From Flavobacteriales bacterium UBA852 (GTDB lineage Bacteria > Bacteroidota > Bacteroidia > Flavobacteriales_E > Vicingaceae): DNA of 64,000 nucleotides. The notes below the pieces were generated by a model. The model saw only the letters and a program-made list of their open reading frames with translations. It made no database searches and was not told where the DNA came from. The translations under genes and the position numbers were made by a program. This document shows positions 18,444 through 26,755 of this stretch, in pieces (position 1 is the stretch's first letter; every line of letters begins with the position of its first letter). Location: the NCBI GenBank assembly GCA_002295925.1, contig DBGO01000017.1:80750-144749 (forward strand), read 5' to 3'.

Positions 18444-19145
18444 ATGGCAAAAGAAAAGATATTATTGGTTGATGATGAACAAGATATACTTGACTTATTG
18501 GGGTATAATTTAAAAAAAGAAGGTTATCAAATCATTACGGCATCAAACGGAAAAGAAGCTATTGAAACGGCTCAGAAAGAAAAGCCCGATTTGATTATTA
18601 TGGATTTGATGATGCCCGAAATGGATGGAATGGAAGCATGTCACGAAATTAGAAAAATACCCGAACTACAACATACACTCATAACCTTTTTAAGTGCCCG
18701 TAACGAAGATTTCACCCAAGTAGCCGGCTTAGATGCCGGAGCCGACGATTATATTACCAAACCCATAAAACCCCGTTTACTGGTCAGTAGAGTAAAAGCT
18801 CTGTTACGTCGCAAAAACAGCGGTAATATCAAAGACACCAATGATAATACTAAAATTACTGTTGGCAATATAACCATAGACCGTGAGAAATACTCTGCAT
18901 TTAAAAACGGTAAAGAAGTAATACTTCCCAAAAAAGAATTTGAATTGCTTGCCTTATTAATGTCTAAACCCGGAAAGGTGTTTACACGTGATGTTATATT
19001 GGAGAAAGTATGGGGTGGCGAAGTAGTTGTTGGCGACAGAACAATTGATGTTCATATTAGAAAATTGAGAGAAAAAATTGGCGATAAAGTAATAAAAACA
19101 GTCAAAGGAGTTGGCTATAAATTTGAAGAAGCAAAATCGTTTTAA
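18444..19145 (+). CDS. OmpR/PhoB-family response regulator (orphan)
   Basis: 233 residues. The receiver domain has acidic D10-D11, phospho-acceptor D54 in LIIMDLMMPEMDG and the switch Lys in ITKPIKPR (about 104). The C-terminal winged helix (about 135-230) ends with HIRKLREKIGD and TVKGVGYKF. It controls transcription when phosphorylated. No histidine kinase is adjacent: the gene stands between the phosphatase and purH. The PhoB-like architecture beside a phosphatase makes phosphate sensing tempting, but this is only context. Confidence 0.93.
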   Translation: MAKEKILLVDDEQDILDLLGYNLKKEGYQIITASNGKEAIETAQKEKPDLIIMDLMMPEMDGMEACHEIRKIPELQHTLITFLSARNEDFTQVAGLDAGADDYITKPIKPRLLVSRVKALLRRKNSGNIKDTNDNTKITVGNITIDREKYSAFKNGKEVILPKKEFELLALLMSKPGKVFTRDVILEKVWGGEVVVGDRTIDVHIRKLREKIGDKVIKTVKGVGYKFEEAKSF

Positions 19146-19220
19146 CAATTGTTTCCGGTAAATATTATCAACACTTTTAATACTTTTCAACAATTCATAA
19201 AAAGCCATTGCTCATCCCTT

Positions 19221-19261
19221 TTTTAATGATTAAAATTGCAGCTTAATTTTAGTCATTAAAA
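19221..19261. promoter_or_regulatory. 17-7-17 inverted repeat immediately upstream of purH
   Basis: Left arm TTTTAATGATTAAAATT (19221-19237) and right arm AATTTTAGTCATTAAAA (19245-19261) pair at 16 of 17 positions around a 7-nt loop. The right arm ends 9 nt before the purH ATG and contains TAATTTTA, a partial -7-like box. No T tract follows, so it is not a terminator. An operator over the promoter, or an RNA hairpin near the start codon, fits better. Confidence 0.6.
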
Positions 19262-19270
19262 CACTTCAAA

Positions 19271-20803
19271 ATGAGCCAACCCAAGAAAATTAAAAACGCA
19301 TTAATTTCAGTCTTTCATAAAGATAATCTTGAACCGATTGTAAAAAAGCTCAATCAACTGGGCGTAACAATATACTCTACCGGAGGAACACAAAAGTTTA
19401 TCAACGATTTAGGCATTGAGGTAGAACCTGTAGAAGAGCTCACTTCGTATCCTTCTATTCTTGGTGGAAGAGTAAAAACATTGCACCCAAAGGTTTTTGG
19501 CGGTATTCTTGCCCGCAGAGAGCTAAAAGAAGACCTTGAGCAATTGGCTCAATTTGAAATACCTGAAATTGATTTGGTTATTGTAGATCTTTATCCGTTT
19601 GAAAAAACCGTTGCCTCAGGTGCCGACGAACAAGCAATTATTGAAAAGATTGATATAGGTGGGATATCTCTTATTCGTGCAGCAGCAAAAAATTTCAAAG
19701 ATGTGGTAATTGTTCCTTCGCAAAAGCAATACAACTATTTACTCAACTTACTGAACGAGAAAGAAGGAAAGACCGATTTGGAAGACAGAAAATATTTGGC
19801 AACCGAAGCATTTAATATTTCTTCGCATTACGATACGGCTATTTTCAACTATTTTAATCAAGATAAAAAAGTTGATGCACTTAAACTCAGTTTCGAAAAT
19901 TGCACACCGCTACGATATGGAGAAAATCCACACCAACAAGCAAAATTTTGTGGCGATTTAGATGCTTTATTTGAAAAATTAAACGGAAAAGAACTTTCTT
20001 ACAATAACCTGTTGGATGTAGATGCTGCCGTTAATCTGATGGCCGAGTTCGACAACAAACAACCTGTTTTTGCTATTCTAAAACACAATAATGCTTGTGG
20101 ACTGGCAAAAAGAGACACACTTTTAGAAGCATGGAAAGATGCATTAGCCGGCGACCCGGTTTCTGCATTTGGCGGAATTTTAATTACAAATACAACTGTA
20201 GATAAAGCTACAGCCGAAGAAATAAACAAGTTATTTTTTGAAGTAATTATTGCGCCTGATTACGATGAAGATGCTTTAGAAATATTAAAAAGCAAAAAAA
20301 ATCGTATTATTCTTAAGCAAAAACCTGCTCCTTTGGCTCAAACCATTGTCAGAACAGCATTAAATGGCGTATTGGTGCAAGAAAAGGACAATAAAATGGC
20401 TGTAGCTGCCGATTTAAAAACCGTTACCAAAAAAGCACCTTCGGAAAGCGAAATTGAAGATTTACTTTTTGCCAACAAAATAGTAAAACATACAAAATCA
20501 AACACCATTGTATTGGCAAAAAACAATCAACTGTTAGCCAGCGGAACAGGTCAAACATCTCGGGTAGATGCACTAAAACAAGCCATACATAAAGCAAAAA
20601 GTTTTGGTTTTGATTTGAATGGTGCAGTAATGGCAAGTGATGCTTTTTTCCCATTTCCCGACTGTGTGGAAATTGCCGATATGGAAGGAATAAAAGCCGT
20701 AATTCAACCCGGTGGTTCTATCAAAGACCAAGCATCAATAGATTATTGCGATGCGCACGATATGGCAATGGTATTTACCGGTACAAGACATTTTAAACAT
20801 TAA
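19271..20803 (+). CDS. purH: Bifunctional AICAR transformylase / IMP cyclohydrolase
   Basis: 510 residues, full length. The N-terminal cyclohydrolase domain carries SVFHKDNL, YSTGGTQKFI, GGRVKTLHPKVFGGIL and GGISLIRAAAKNF. The C-terminal transformylase has RYGENPHQQA, FAILKHNNACGLA, DPVSAFGG and the PGGSIKDQ and VFTGTRHFKH end. It catalyses the last two steps of de novo IMP synthesis. A large inverted repeat touches its start. mreB follows 86 nt later. Confidence 0.97.
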   Translation: MSQPKKIKNALISVFHKDNLEPIVKKLNQLGVTIYSTGGTQKFINDLGIEVEPVEELTSYPSILGGRVKTLHPKVFGGILARRELKEDLEQLAQFEIPEIDLVIVDLYPFEKTVASGADEQAIIEKIDIGGISLIRAAAKNFKDVVIVPSQKQYNYLLNLLNEKEGKTDLEDRKYLATEAFNISSHYDTAIFNYFNQDKKVDALKLSFENCTPLRYGENPHQQAKFCGDLDALFEKLNGKELSYNNLLDVDAAVNLMAEFDNKQPVFAILKHNNACGLAKRDTLLEAWKDALAGDPVSAFGGILITNTTVDKATAEEINKLFFEVIIAPDYDEDALEILKSKKNRIILKQKPAPLAQTIVRTALNGVLVQEKDNKMAVAADLKTVTKKAPSESEIEDLLFANKIVKHTKSNTIVLAKNNQLLASGTGQTSRVDALKQAIHKAKSFGFDLNGAVMASDAFFPFPDCVEIADMEGIKAVIQPGGSIKDQASIDYCDAHDMAMVFTGTRHFKH

Positions 20804-20889
20804 GATTACCAATTGAGTAAAATTGTTTGTATTTTTATACAACTTTATTCAACAACAATCGTTTAACCCTACAAAAGAGATACAGAAAA

Positions 20890-21912
20890 ATGGGCTTTTT
20901 TAATTTATTTACACAAGAAGTAGCAATTGACTTAGGAACCGCCAACACATTAATTATAAGCAATGATAAAGTAATTGTTGACGAACCTTCTATTGTTGCC
21001 CAAGACAGAAAATCGGGGAAAATTGTTGCCGTTGGAAAACGTGCCATGCAAATGCACGGAAAAACCCATAAAGATATAGAAACCATTCGACCCTTAAAAG
21101 ATGGGGTAATAGCCGATTTTTATGCTGCAGAACATATGATTCGCGGTTTTATAAAAATGTTGAACCCCAAAAACCGGTTATTGCCTCCGGCTCTGAAAAT
21201 GGTTATTTGTATTCCCTCGGGAATTACCGAAGTAGAAAAAAGAGCCGTAAAAGATTCTGCCGAACATGCCGGCGGTAAAGAAGTTTATTTAATTCACGAA
21301 CCAATGGCTGCTGCCATAGGTATAGGCATTGACGTGCTTGAACCTATGGGAAATATGATTATTGATATTGGAGGAGGAACATCCGAAATTGCCGTAATTG
21401 CTTTGGGAGGTATTGTTTGCGATAAATCAATTCGTGTAGCCGGAGATGATTTTACGAATGATATTATGGATTATATGCGTCGTCAACACAACTTATTGAT
21501 TGGTGAACGTTCGGCTGAAATGATAAAAATTGAAGTTGGTGCCGCATTGCCCGAGTTAGATAATCCACCGGAAGACTTTGCCGTTCAAGGACGCGATTTA
21601 ATGACCGGTACGCCAAGAGAAATTGTGGTAACCTACTCTGAAATTGCGCAAGCACTGGAAAAATCCATATCAAAAGTAGAAGAAGCTATTCTAAATGCCT
21701 TAGAAATGACACCACCCGAATTGTCTGCCGATATTTACAAAACAGGCATCTATCTCGCAGGCGGCGGTGCATTGCTCAGAGGCTTGGACAAACGTATTTC
21801 TGCCAAAACAAAATTACCTGTTCATGTTGCAGAAGACCCATTAAGAGCTGTTGCCCGCGGTACAGGAATTGCTCTTAAAAACCGCCATAAATTGCCGTTT
21901 TTAATTAAATAA
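20890..21912 (+). CDS. mreB: Rod shape-determining protein MreB
   Basis: 340 residues from the ATG at 20890, where the family start MGFFNLFTQEVAIDLGTANT begins; an in-frame TTG at 20827 adds 21 non-family residues and is rejected. The actin fold shows phosphate 1 (IDLGTANTLI), connect 1, phosphate 2 (DIGGGTSEIAV) and adenosine (YLAGGGALLRGL) motifs. The filament guides lateral wall synthesis. First gene of mreBCD. Confidence 0.96.
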   Translation: MGFFNLFTQEVAIDLGTANTLIISNDKVIVDEPSIVAQDRKSGKIVAVGKRAMQMHGKTHKDIETIRPLKDGVIADFYAAEHMIRGFIKMLNPKNRLLPPALKMVICIPSGITEVEKRAVKDSAEHAGGKEVYLIHEPMAAAIGIGIDVLEPMGNMIIDIGGGTSEIAVIALGGIVCDKSIRVAGDDFTNDIMDYMRRQHNLLIGERSAEMIKIEVGAALPELDNPPEDFAVQGRDLMTGTPREIVVTYSEIAQALEKSISKVEEAILNALEMTPPELSADIYKTGIYLAGGGALLRGLDKRISAKTKLPVHVAEDPLRAVARGTGIALKNRHKLPFLIK

Positions 21913-21929
21913 TTTTTGAGCATTGATGA

Positions 21930-22769
21930 ATGAAGCGATTATTTCTTTTATTAAAAAAATATAACCACCTCCTGCTTTTTTTATTTCTTGAAATAATTGC
22001 AGTTTATTTATTAGTTCAGAACAATCACTTTCAGCAAACCGTATTTTTAAATACGGCAAACAGAGTAACAGGGAATTTATACGAAACAAAAAATCAAGTC
22101 GTTGAATATTTCCGGTTGAAAAAAATAAACAATGAATTGGCTAATGAAAATGCCCGTTTGAAATCGCAAGCATTTTCTTCTTTTCAACCGCTTTTTGGCG
22201 AAAATATAGTAATAAACGATACGGTTTATTATCAGCAATATACCTACTTATCTGCCAAAACCATCAATAATTCGGTAAATAAAAGAGAAAACTATATTAC
22301 GCTCAACAAAGGCAGCTTAAATGGAATTGAACCCGGAATGGGTGTTATTTCTACTCAAGGAGTTGTGGGAATTGTAAAGAATGTAAGCAATCATTATGCA
22401 ACTGTTATCAGCATTTTACATCCAAAAACAAGCATCAGTGCCAAATTCAAAAAAAATAAATACTTTGGTTCGGTTGTTTGGGATGGTGAAAACTACCGGT
22501 ATGGAAAATTAAAAGATATTCCGCTTCATGTGCCTGTAAAAGTTGGCGATACAATTGTTACCAGTGGTTATTCCACTATTTTTCCTGCAAATGTACCTAT
22601 TGGCGTTGTTGTAGATTTTTATGCGCCCGAAGGAGAAAACTTTTTTGATATAACTATTGAATTTACCCAAGATTACCAACAATTAAACTATGTTTACGTG
22701 GTTAAAAATTTAACCAAAACAGAACATTTGGAATTAGAAAAACAAAACACCCAAGACACCGAAGAATAA
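21930..22769 (+). CDS. mreC: Cell shape-determining protein MreC
   Basis: 279 residues: one N-terminal membrane anchor (about 10-28), a coiled coil (about 50-80, with NELANENARLK) and the periplasmic beta domain containing NKGSLNGIEPGMGVIS and VGDTIVTSGYSTIFP. It links the MreB filament to wall enzymes. It starts 17 nt after mreB and ends 3 nt before mreD. Confidence 0.93.
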   Translation: MKRLFLLLKKYNHLLLFLFLEIIAVYLLVQNNHFQQTVFLNTANRVTGNLYETKNQVVEYFRLKKINNELANENARLKSQAFSSFQPLFGENIVINDTVYYQQYTYLSAKTINNSVNKRENYITLNKGSLNGIEPGMGVISTQGVVGIVKNVSNHYATVISILHPKTSISAKFKKNKYFGSVVWDGENYRYGKLKDIPLHVPVKVGDTIVTSGYSTIFPANVPIGVVVDFYAPEGENFFDITIEFTQDYQQLNYVYVVKNLTKTEHLELEKQNTQDTEE

Positions 22770-22772
22770 ATT

Positions 22773-23297
22773 ATGCTCAGAGACATTGTAATATTAATTT
22801 TTCGCTTTACTGCTTATGTGCTTATTCAAGTATTGGTGTTGAATAATATCCAATTCAGCGGTTATATCAACCCCTACCCTTACATTTTATTTGTATTGAC
22901 ACTGCCCCTGTGGATTTCTCCCAATTTAGTTTTGCTTTTGTCTTTTGTACTGGGCTTAACCATTGATGTTTTTTCAGGAACACTTGGTTTGCACACATTT
23001 GCCTCAGTTTTCACAGGATTTATCCGTCAAGGATTATTATCGTTACTAAAACCCAATAACGACTACAAAAGCGAAGAAATAAGTTTGCAAAATTTGGGTT
23101 TTCAATGGTTCCTTGTGTATTTATCCATTGGTATTTTTATCCACCATTTGGTTCTATTTACGATAGAAAGTCTGTCTTTTACCGGATTTTTCCATACCTT
23201 ACAAGTAACTGTAATTAGTGCATTCTTCTCAATTATTATTGCTTTTATATTTGAACTTTTCAGAATAAAATCCAAACAAGAAAATATTTTGGAATAG
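22773..23297 (+). CDS. mreD: Rod shape-determining protein MreD
   Basis: 174 residues, a polytopic inner-membrane protein with about five helices. YINPYPYILFVLTLPLW and GLTIDVFSGTLGLHTFAS fit the MreD family. The gene closes mreBCD. The usual next genes (PBP2/mrdA and rodA) are absent here; a LiaF-like gene follows after 102 nt. Confidence 0.88.
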   Translation: MLRDIVILIFRFTAYVLIQVLVLNNIQFSGYINPYPYILFVLTLPLWISPNLVLLLSFVLGLTIDVFSGTLGLHTFASVFTGFIRQGLLSLLKPNNDYKSEEISLQNLGFQWFLVYLSIGIFIHHLVLFTIESLSFTGFFHTLQVTVISAFFSIIIAFIFELFRIKSKQENILE

Positions 23298-23399
23298 TTT
23301 TTCGTAATTCACCGACTTTTTTCGTCCACTTACCTATTTTATCAATTTTGAGTAATTGAAAAGTTGGAGTTTTGATTTAAATTTAAAAACAATTTAATT

Positions 23400-24158
23400 A
23401 TGGAAACATCAGGTAAAATGAAAATTCAAACAAATTCTGAGCACTCGCATCAATGTAAAAACAACAAATGTAAAGGCAATAAACGATTAATAATAGGAAT
23501 ATTATTTGTTGGGATTGGCAGTGTACTAATTGCAAATAATTTTGGTTTAATACCGCAAAATGTTAAGCACATATTGCTGTCGTGGCAAATGCTTCTTATT
23601 TCGATAGGAGGATTAAACTTGATTTTTGGAGGAAAAAAAACATCGGCAATAATTCTGCTTTCTATAGGAACATTCTTTATGTTGCCTAAAATATTTGATA
23701 TTCCGGTTGAAACACGAAAATTATTTTGGCCTTCTATCTTTGTAATTATAGGTTTAGTCATGATTTTTGTCAAAAACAGAAAATCTAAATCTATTTCTTA
23801 CGGAAAAGGTGAACATGTTTTGGATATAGTATCTGTTTTTGGCGGAGGCTCTCAAAAAATCACCTCTGATGATTTTAAAGGAGGCAGTGTTGTAACCGTT
23901 TTTGGAGGAAGTGAGATTGATTTAACAGGCGCATCATTACAAGAAGATGAAATAACCATAGATTTGGTCAGCTTATTTGGTGGCACAACAATAATCGTTC
24001 CTGCAGAATGGGATGTAAAAATAGACATGGTTTCAATTCTGGGAGGTTTTAAAGATAATCGCAACAAAATTGTTACTGACATTCCGGGCGTAAAAAGAAA
24101 AGTATTGCATATAACCGGAGCATCGGTATTTGGCGGAGGTGAATTAAAAAGTTATTAA
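23400..24158 (+). CDS. LiaF-like membrane protein (cell-envelope stress)
   Basis: 252 residues. A His/Cys/Lys-rich cytoplasmic start (HSHQCKNNKCKGNK) is followed by four membrane helices (about 30-125), then a beta-rich C-terminal domain (about 140-252) with repeated VFGGG, VFGGSEID and LFGGTTI turns, typical of the LiaF/YvqF C-terminal domain. LiaF proteins restrain a partner kinase until the wall is stressed. Here it is 10 nt upstream of a LytS-type kinase and then a LytTR regulator, so a three-gene sensory unit is likely. Confidence 0.8.
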   Translation: METSGKMKIQTNSEHSHQCKNNKCKGNKRLIIGILFVGIGSVLIANNFGLIPQNVKHILLSWQMLLISIGGLNLIFGGKKTSAIILLSIGTFFMLPKIFDIPVETRKLFWPSIFVIIGLVMIFVKNRKSKSISYGKGEHVLDIVSVFGGGSQKITSDDFKGGSVVTVFGGSEIDLTGASLQEDEITIDLVSLFGGTTIIVPAEWDVKIDMVSILGGFKDNRNKIVTDIPGVKRKVLHITGASVFGGGELKSY

Positions 24159-24168
24159 ATGAAAAAAT

Positions 24169-25221
24169 ATGCGCAATCCTCTTATAGCATCAAAAAAATC
24201 ATTGTTAAAATTTATTTTACTATGGATCGTAATCATTATAGTCCATAGTATTATTTTATATATTCATTACAAATTACCAATAAATCAGGCTTTAACAGAC
24301 AGTATTGTTTTTAACGGTTTATTTGCTGTTTTAGGTATAAACCTTTGGTATTTAGTTAAATACTCTGAAACTGAAGGACGAAAAAACTTTTTTAAAATCG
24401 GCTTAAACTTTTTTATTGCCGGATTCATTATAATTTCTATTTGGTATGCAAGCAGCGCATTTATTACCAAAAAAATTATAGGTTCTCCTGAATATTCGAC
24501 ATTTTTATTGCAATCAAAAATTTGGCGATTAACCGGCGGAACATTGTATTTCATCATCTTTGCCTTAGTGTATTATGTTATACTATACAAGCAAAATTGG
24601 GAAGAGAAAATTAAAAACGAAAAGCGTTTGCAAGAAAGCATTCGAAAAATAGAATTGGATGCTTTGAAAATGCAAATCAATCCGCATTTTTTGTTCAACG
24701 CCTTAAATTCTATCAGTTCACTAACAGCAACAAATCCCGGGGTTGCTCAAGATATGATTATTAAAATGTCGGAATATTTACGGTATTCATTAAAACACAA
24801 CAATAATCAATTAACCACACTAAATGATGAAATTAATAATGTACAACGTTATTTAGCGATAGAACAAATGCGATTTCAAGATAAATTAACCTATCAAATA
24901 AATTGTGAAATCGAAGACTTGTCGATAAAAATACCAGCGCTTATTCTGCAACCACTATTTGAAAATGCTATTAAACACGGTGTTTATCAAAGTTCAGAAC
25001 CTGTTAATATTTCATTTCAATGCAAATATGTGAATGATGAATTGGAAATTTTAATTTCAAACAATTTTGATCCGGATGCAAAACCAAATAAAGGCGAAGG
25101 CGTTGGTTTGCAAAATGTAGCCGACCGATTGCGATATACCTACAACAAATCCGGCTTATTGAAAATACAACAAACGGAAAACTCTTTTACCGTTATCCTT
25201 AAAATACCTAAAAAACATTGA
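24169..25221 (+). CDS. LytS/YehU-type sensor histidine kinase
   Basis: 350 residues. Four membrane helices (about 10-140) precede a short coiled coil and the His_kinase domain with the phospho-acceptor H173 in MQINPHFLFNALNSISS. The ATPase part has LQPLFENAIKHG and GEGVGLQNVADRL. It has no large periplasmic sensor, as is usual for kinases that take input from a membrane partner, here plausibly the LiaF-like protein. The LytTR regulator starts 4 nt after it. Confidence 0.92.
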   Translation: MRNPLIASKKSLLKFILLWIVIIIVHSIILYIHYKLPINQALTDSIVFNGLFAVLGINLWYLVKYSETEGRKNFFKIGLNFFIAGFIIISIWYASSAFITKKIIGSPEYSTFLLQSKIWRLTGGTLYFIIFALVYYVILYKQNWEEKIKNEKRLQESIRKIELDALKMQINPHFLFNALNSISSLTATNPGVAQDMIIKMSEYLRYSLKHNNNQLTTLNDEINNVQRYLAIEQMRFQDKLTYQINCEIEDLSIKIPALILQPLFENAIKHGVYQSSEPVNISFQCKYVNDELEILISNNFDPDAKPNKGEGVGLQNVADRLRYTYNKSGLLKIQQTENSFTVILKIPKKH

Positions 25222-25225
25222 CACT

Positions 25226-25960
25226 ATGAGTTTAAAAAAAGTTATAATAGTTGATGATGAAAAATTAGCTCGTGATTTAATAGTAAATTATCTTTCGGAT
25301 GAAGATAATATTGAAATAATTGCCCAATACAACAACGGACTCGATGCATTAAAAGGTATAAAGGAACATCAACCAGACATTGTTTTTCTTGATGTGCAAA
25401 TGCCTAAAATTACAGGGTTGGAACTTATTGAGCTTCTTGAATTTACACCACAAATTATATTTACAACAGCTTATGATCAGTTTGCCGTAAAAGCATTTGA
25501 GTTAAATGCCATTGATTATTTAATGAAACCTTTTTCAAAGCAAAGATTACTCAAAGCTTTATCAAAAGCCATAGAAAAAAGTAATAACTCAGATTTTATA
25601 AAACTTAAAAACACATTTACCGAATTTGCCAAACAGAACGAACGCATTGCAGTAAAAAAAGGAAATAAAATTGCCATTATTCCATTTGAAGAAATCCTTT
25701 ACATTACGGCACAAGACGATTATATTCAAATAGTTACAGAACAAGAGTCGTTTTTAAAGAAACAAACACTCGAAAGCATTAAGCAATCGCTTACAGATCA
25801 TTTCTTTGTTATCCATCGTTCTCATATTATCAATATGAAATTTCTGAAACATATTGAAAAAGAAGGTAAAGAAAACTATTTTGCAATAATGAAAAACGGT
25901 AAACCGCTAAAAATTAGCCGGAGCAATTATCCTTTGCTCAAGCAAAAATTGAATTTATGA
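25226..25960 (+). CDS. LytTR-family response regulator
   Basis: 244 residues. The receiver has D10-D11, phospho-acceptor D56 in IVFLDVQMPKITG and the switch Lys in DYLMKPFSKQRL. The LytTR DNA-binding domain (about 140-244) carries EEILYITAQDDYIQI, SHIINMKFL and SRSNYPLLKQKL. It is the cognate partner of the kinase 4 nt upstream. Targets cannot be read from sequence; nested inverted repeats just downstream (25988-26029) could be one. Confidence 0.93.
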   Translation: MSLKKVIIVDDEKLARDLIVNYLSDEDNIEIIAQYNNGLDALKGIKEHQPDIVFLDVQMPKITGLELIELLEFTPQIIFTTAYDQFAVKAFELNAIDYLMKPFSKQRLLKALSKAIEKSNNSDFIKLKNTFTEFAKQNERIAVKKGNKIAIIPFEEILYITAQDDYIQIVTEQESFLKKQTLESIKQSLTDHFFVIHRSHIINMKFLKHIEKEGKENYFAIMKNGKPLKISRSNYPLLKQKLNL

Positions 25961-25987
25961 TTCTATAATTCATATAAAATAATGTGC

Positions 25988-26029
25988 TAAACTGTCACTT
26001 TCCAATTGTGAAAATCACAACACAGTTTA
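25988..26029. repeat. Nested inverted repeats downstream of the LytTR regulator
   Basis: Outer arms TAAACTGT (25988-25995) and ACAGTTTA (26022-26029) enclose an inner repeat TTGTGA-AAA-TCACAA (26006-26020). The inner pair is off-centre (10 nt on the left, 1 nt on the right). No clear T tract follows. It could be a weak terminator, a processed 3' RNA structure or a binding site. Confidence 0.5.
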
Positions 26030-26066
26030 TTGAAATGCTTTTATACATTAACCATTATATTGTTAT

Positions 26067-26267
26067 TTAATTTTTCCTTATTTTATAAAACACAGGAAAT
26101 AATATGGGAAAAACACCTACCACCAATGCTTTAAGAATTTCCATTCTCAAATGAATTGCTTCTCCGGTAAATTCTTTCATTAATAAAAACACTCCTAATA
26201 AAGCTAAAACTCCTACAATATATAAAGTAAAAACAATCAGCCAATAATATTTTTTAACAAAATTCAT
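26067..26267 (-). CDS. Small two-helix membrane protein, unknown
   Basis: 66 residues with two hydrophobic segments (about 9-30 and 44-60), lysines at both ends and a short EFTGEAIHLRME loop between them. This is a coherent membrane hairpin rather than random translation. It stands alone on the minus strand between the LytTR regulator and feoA, in an otherwise non-coding stretch (25961-26527). The 260 nt on its upstream side are very AT-rich and show only the feoA control region at their far end. No family recognised. Confidence 0.5.
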   Translation of the reverse strand: MNFVKKYYWLIVFTLYIVGVLALLGVFLLMKEFTGEAIHLRMEILKALVVGVFPILFPVFYKIRKN

Positions 26268-26489
26268 AACTCACCATTAAAAATATAATTTAAATTCGAA
26301 TTAATTAATGTAAACATTTTACAAAAGTGATTATATTTAAACAGTATAAAAATAAAAAAATTAAGACTGAAAAAAAATATAACGAATAATCAAAATTTAT
26401 TATCCAATTAAATTCTCTTACTTTCTAATCCTTATATTCATTTTTTAACCAACTGACATTTATCATATTTCCATTCAATGATTTTTTAG

Positions 26490-26497
26490 TAAGTTTG
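26490..26497 (+). promoter_or_regulatory. -7 element of feoAB
   Basis: TAAGTTTG fits TAnnTTTG. The start of transcription would fall at the edge of the palindrome at 26505-26521. Confidence 0.6.
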
Positions 26498-26504
26498 CCC
26501 ACTA

Positions 26505-26521
26505 TTTAGAATAATTCTAAA
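26505..26521. promoter_or_regulatory. Perfect 8-1-8 palindrome, probable metal-regulator operator of feoAB
   Basis: TTTAGAAT-A-ATTCTAAA has the 7-1-7 core symmetry of Fur/PerR-type boxes. It lies between the -7 element and the feoA ATG (26528), over the expected transcription start, where a bound repressor would block initiation. The regulator (Fur or DtxR type) is not in the window. Confidence 0.65.
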
Positions 26522-26527
26522 TAAATA

Positions 26528-26755
26528 ATGCAAACACTAAACGAAATACCATTCAGTAAAGCGGTAAAAATTGCTTCTATCGACGATAAGGAATTAGCCG
26601 GCATTTTATTTCCTATGGGATGTTTAGTGGGCGAAACTATCGAAAAAATTCAATCGGCACCCATGGGCGACCCTATTATGTGTCGCGTTGGCGACCATTT
26701 TATCAGCATCAGGAAAAGCGATGCCCAACATATTTTGGTAACAGATAAAAATTGA
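26528..26755 (+). CDS. feoA: Ferrous iron transport protein A
   Basis: 75 residues forming a single SH3-like FeoA domain: the opening LNEIPFSKAVKI, a central LAGILFPMGCLVGETIEKI and the closing GDHFISIRKSDAQHILV. It is a cytoplasmic accessory of FeoB. It sits behind a palindromic operator with a leader of about 25 nt. Its TGA stop is embedded in the TTG start of feoB (TTGA), giving tight coupling. Confidence 0.94.
   Translation: MQTLNEIPFSKAVKIASIDDKELAGILFPMGCLVGETIEKIQSAPMGDPIMCRVGDHFISIRKSDAQHILVTDKN

Noticed and set aside
20827..20889. N-terminal extension of MreB from TTG 20827
   Set aside because: The family start MGFFNLF begins at 20890, and the extension has no MreB-like character.
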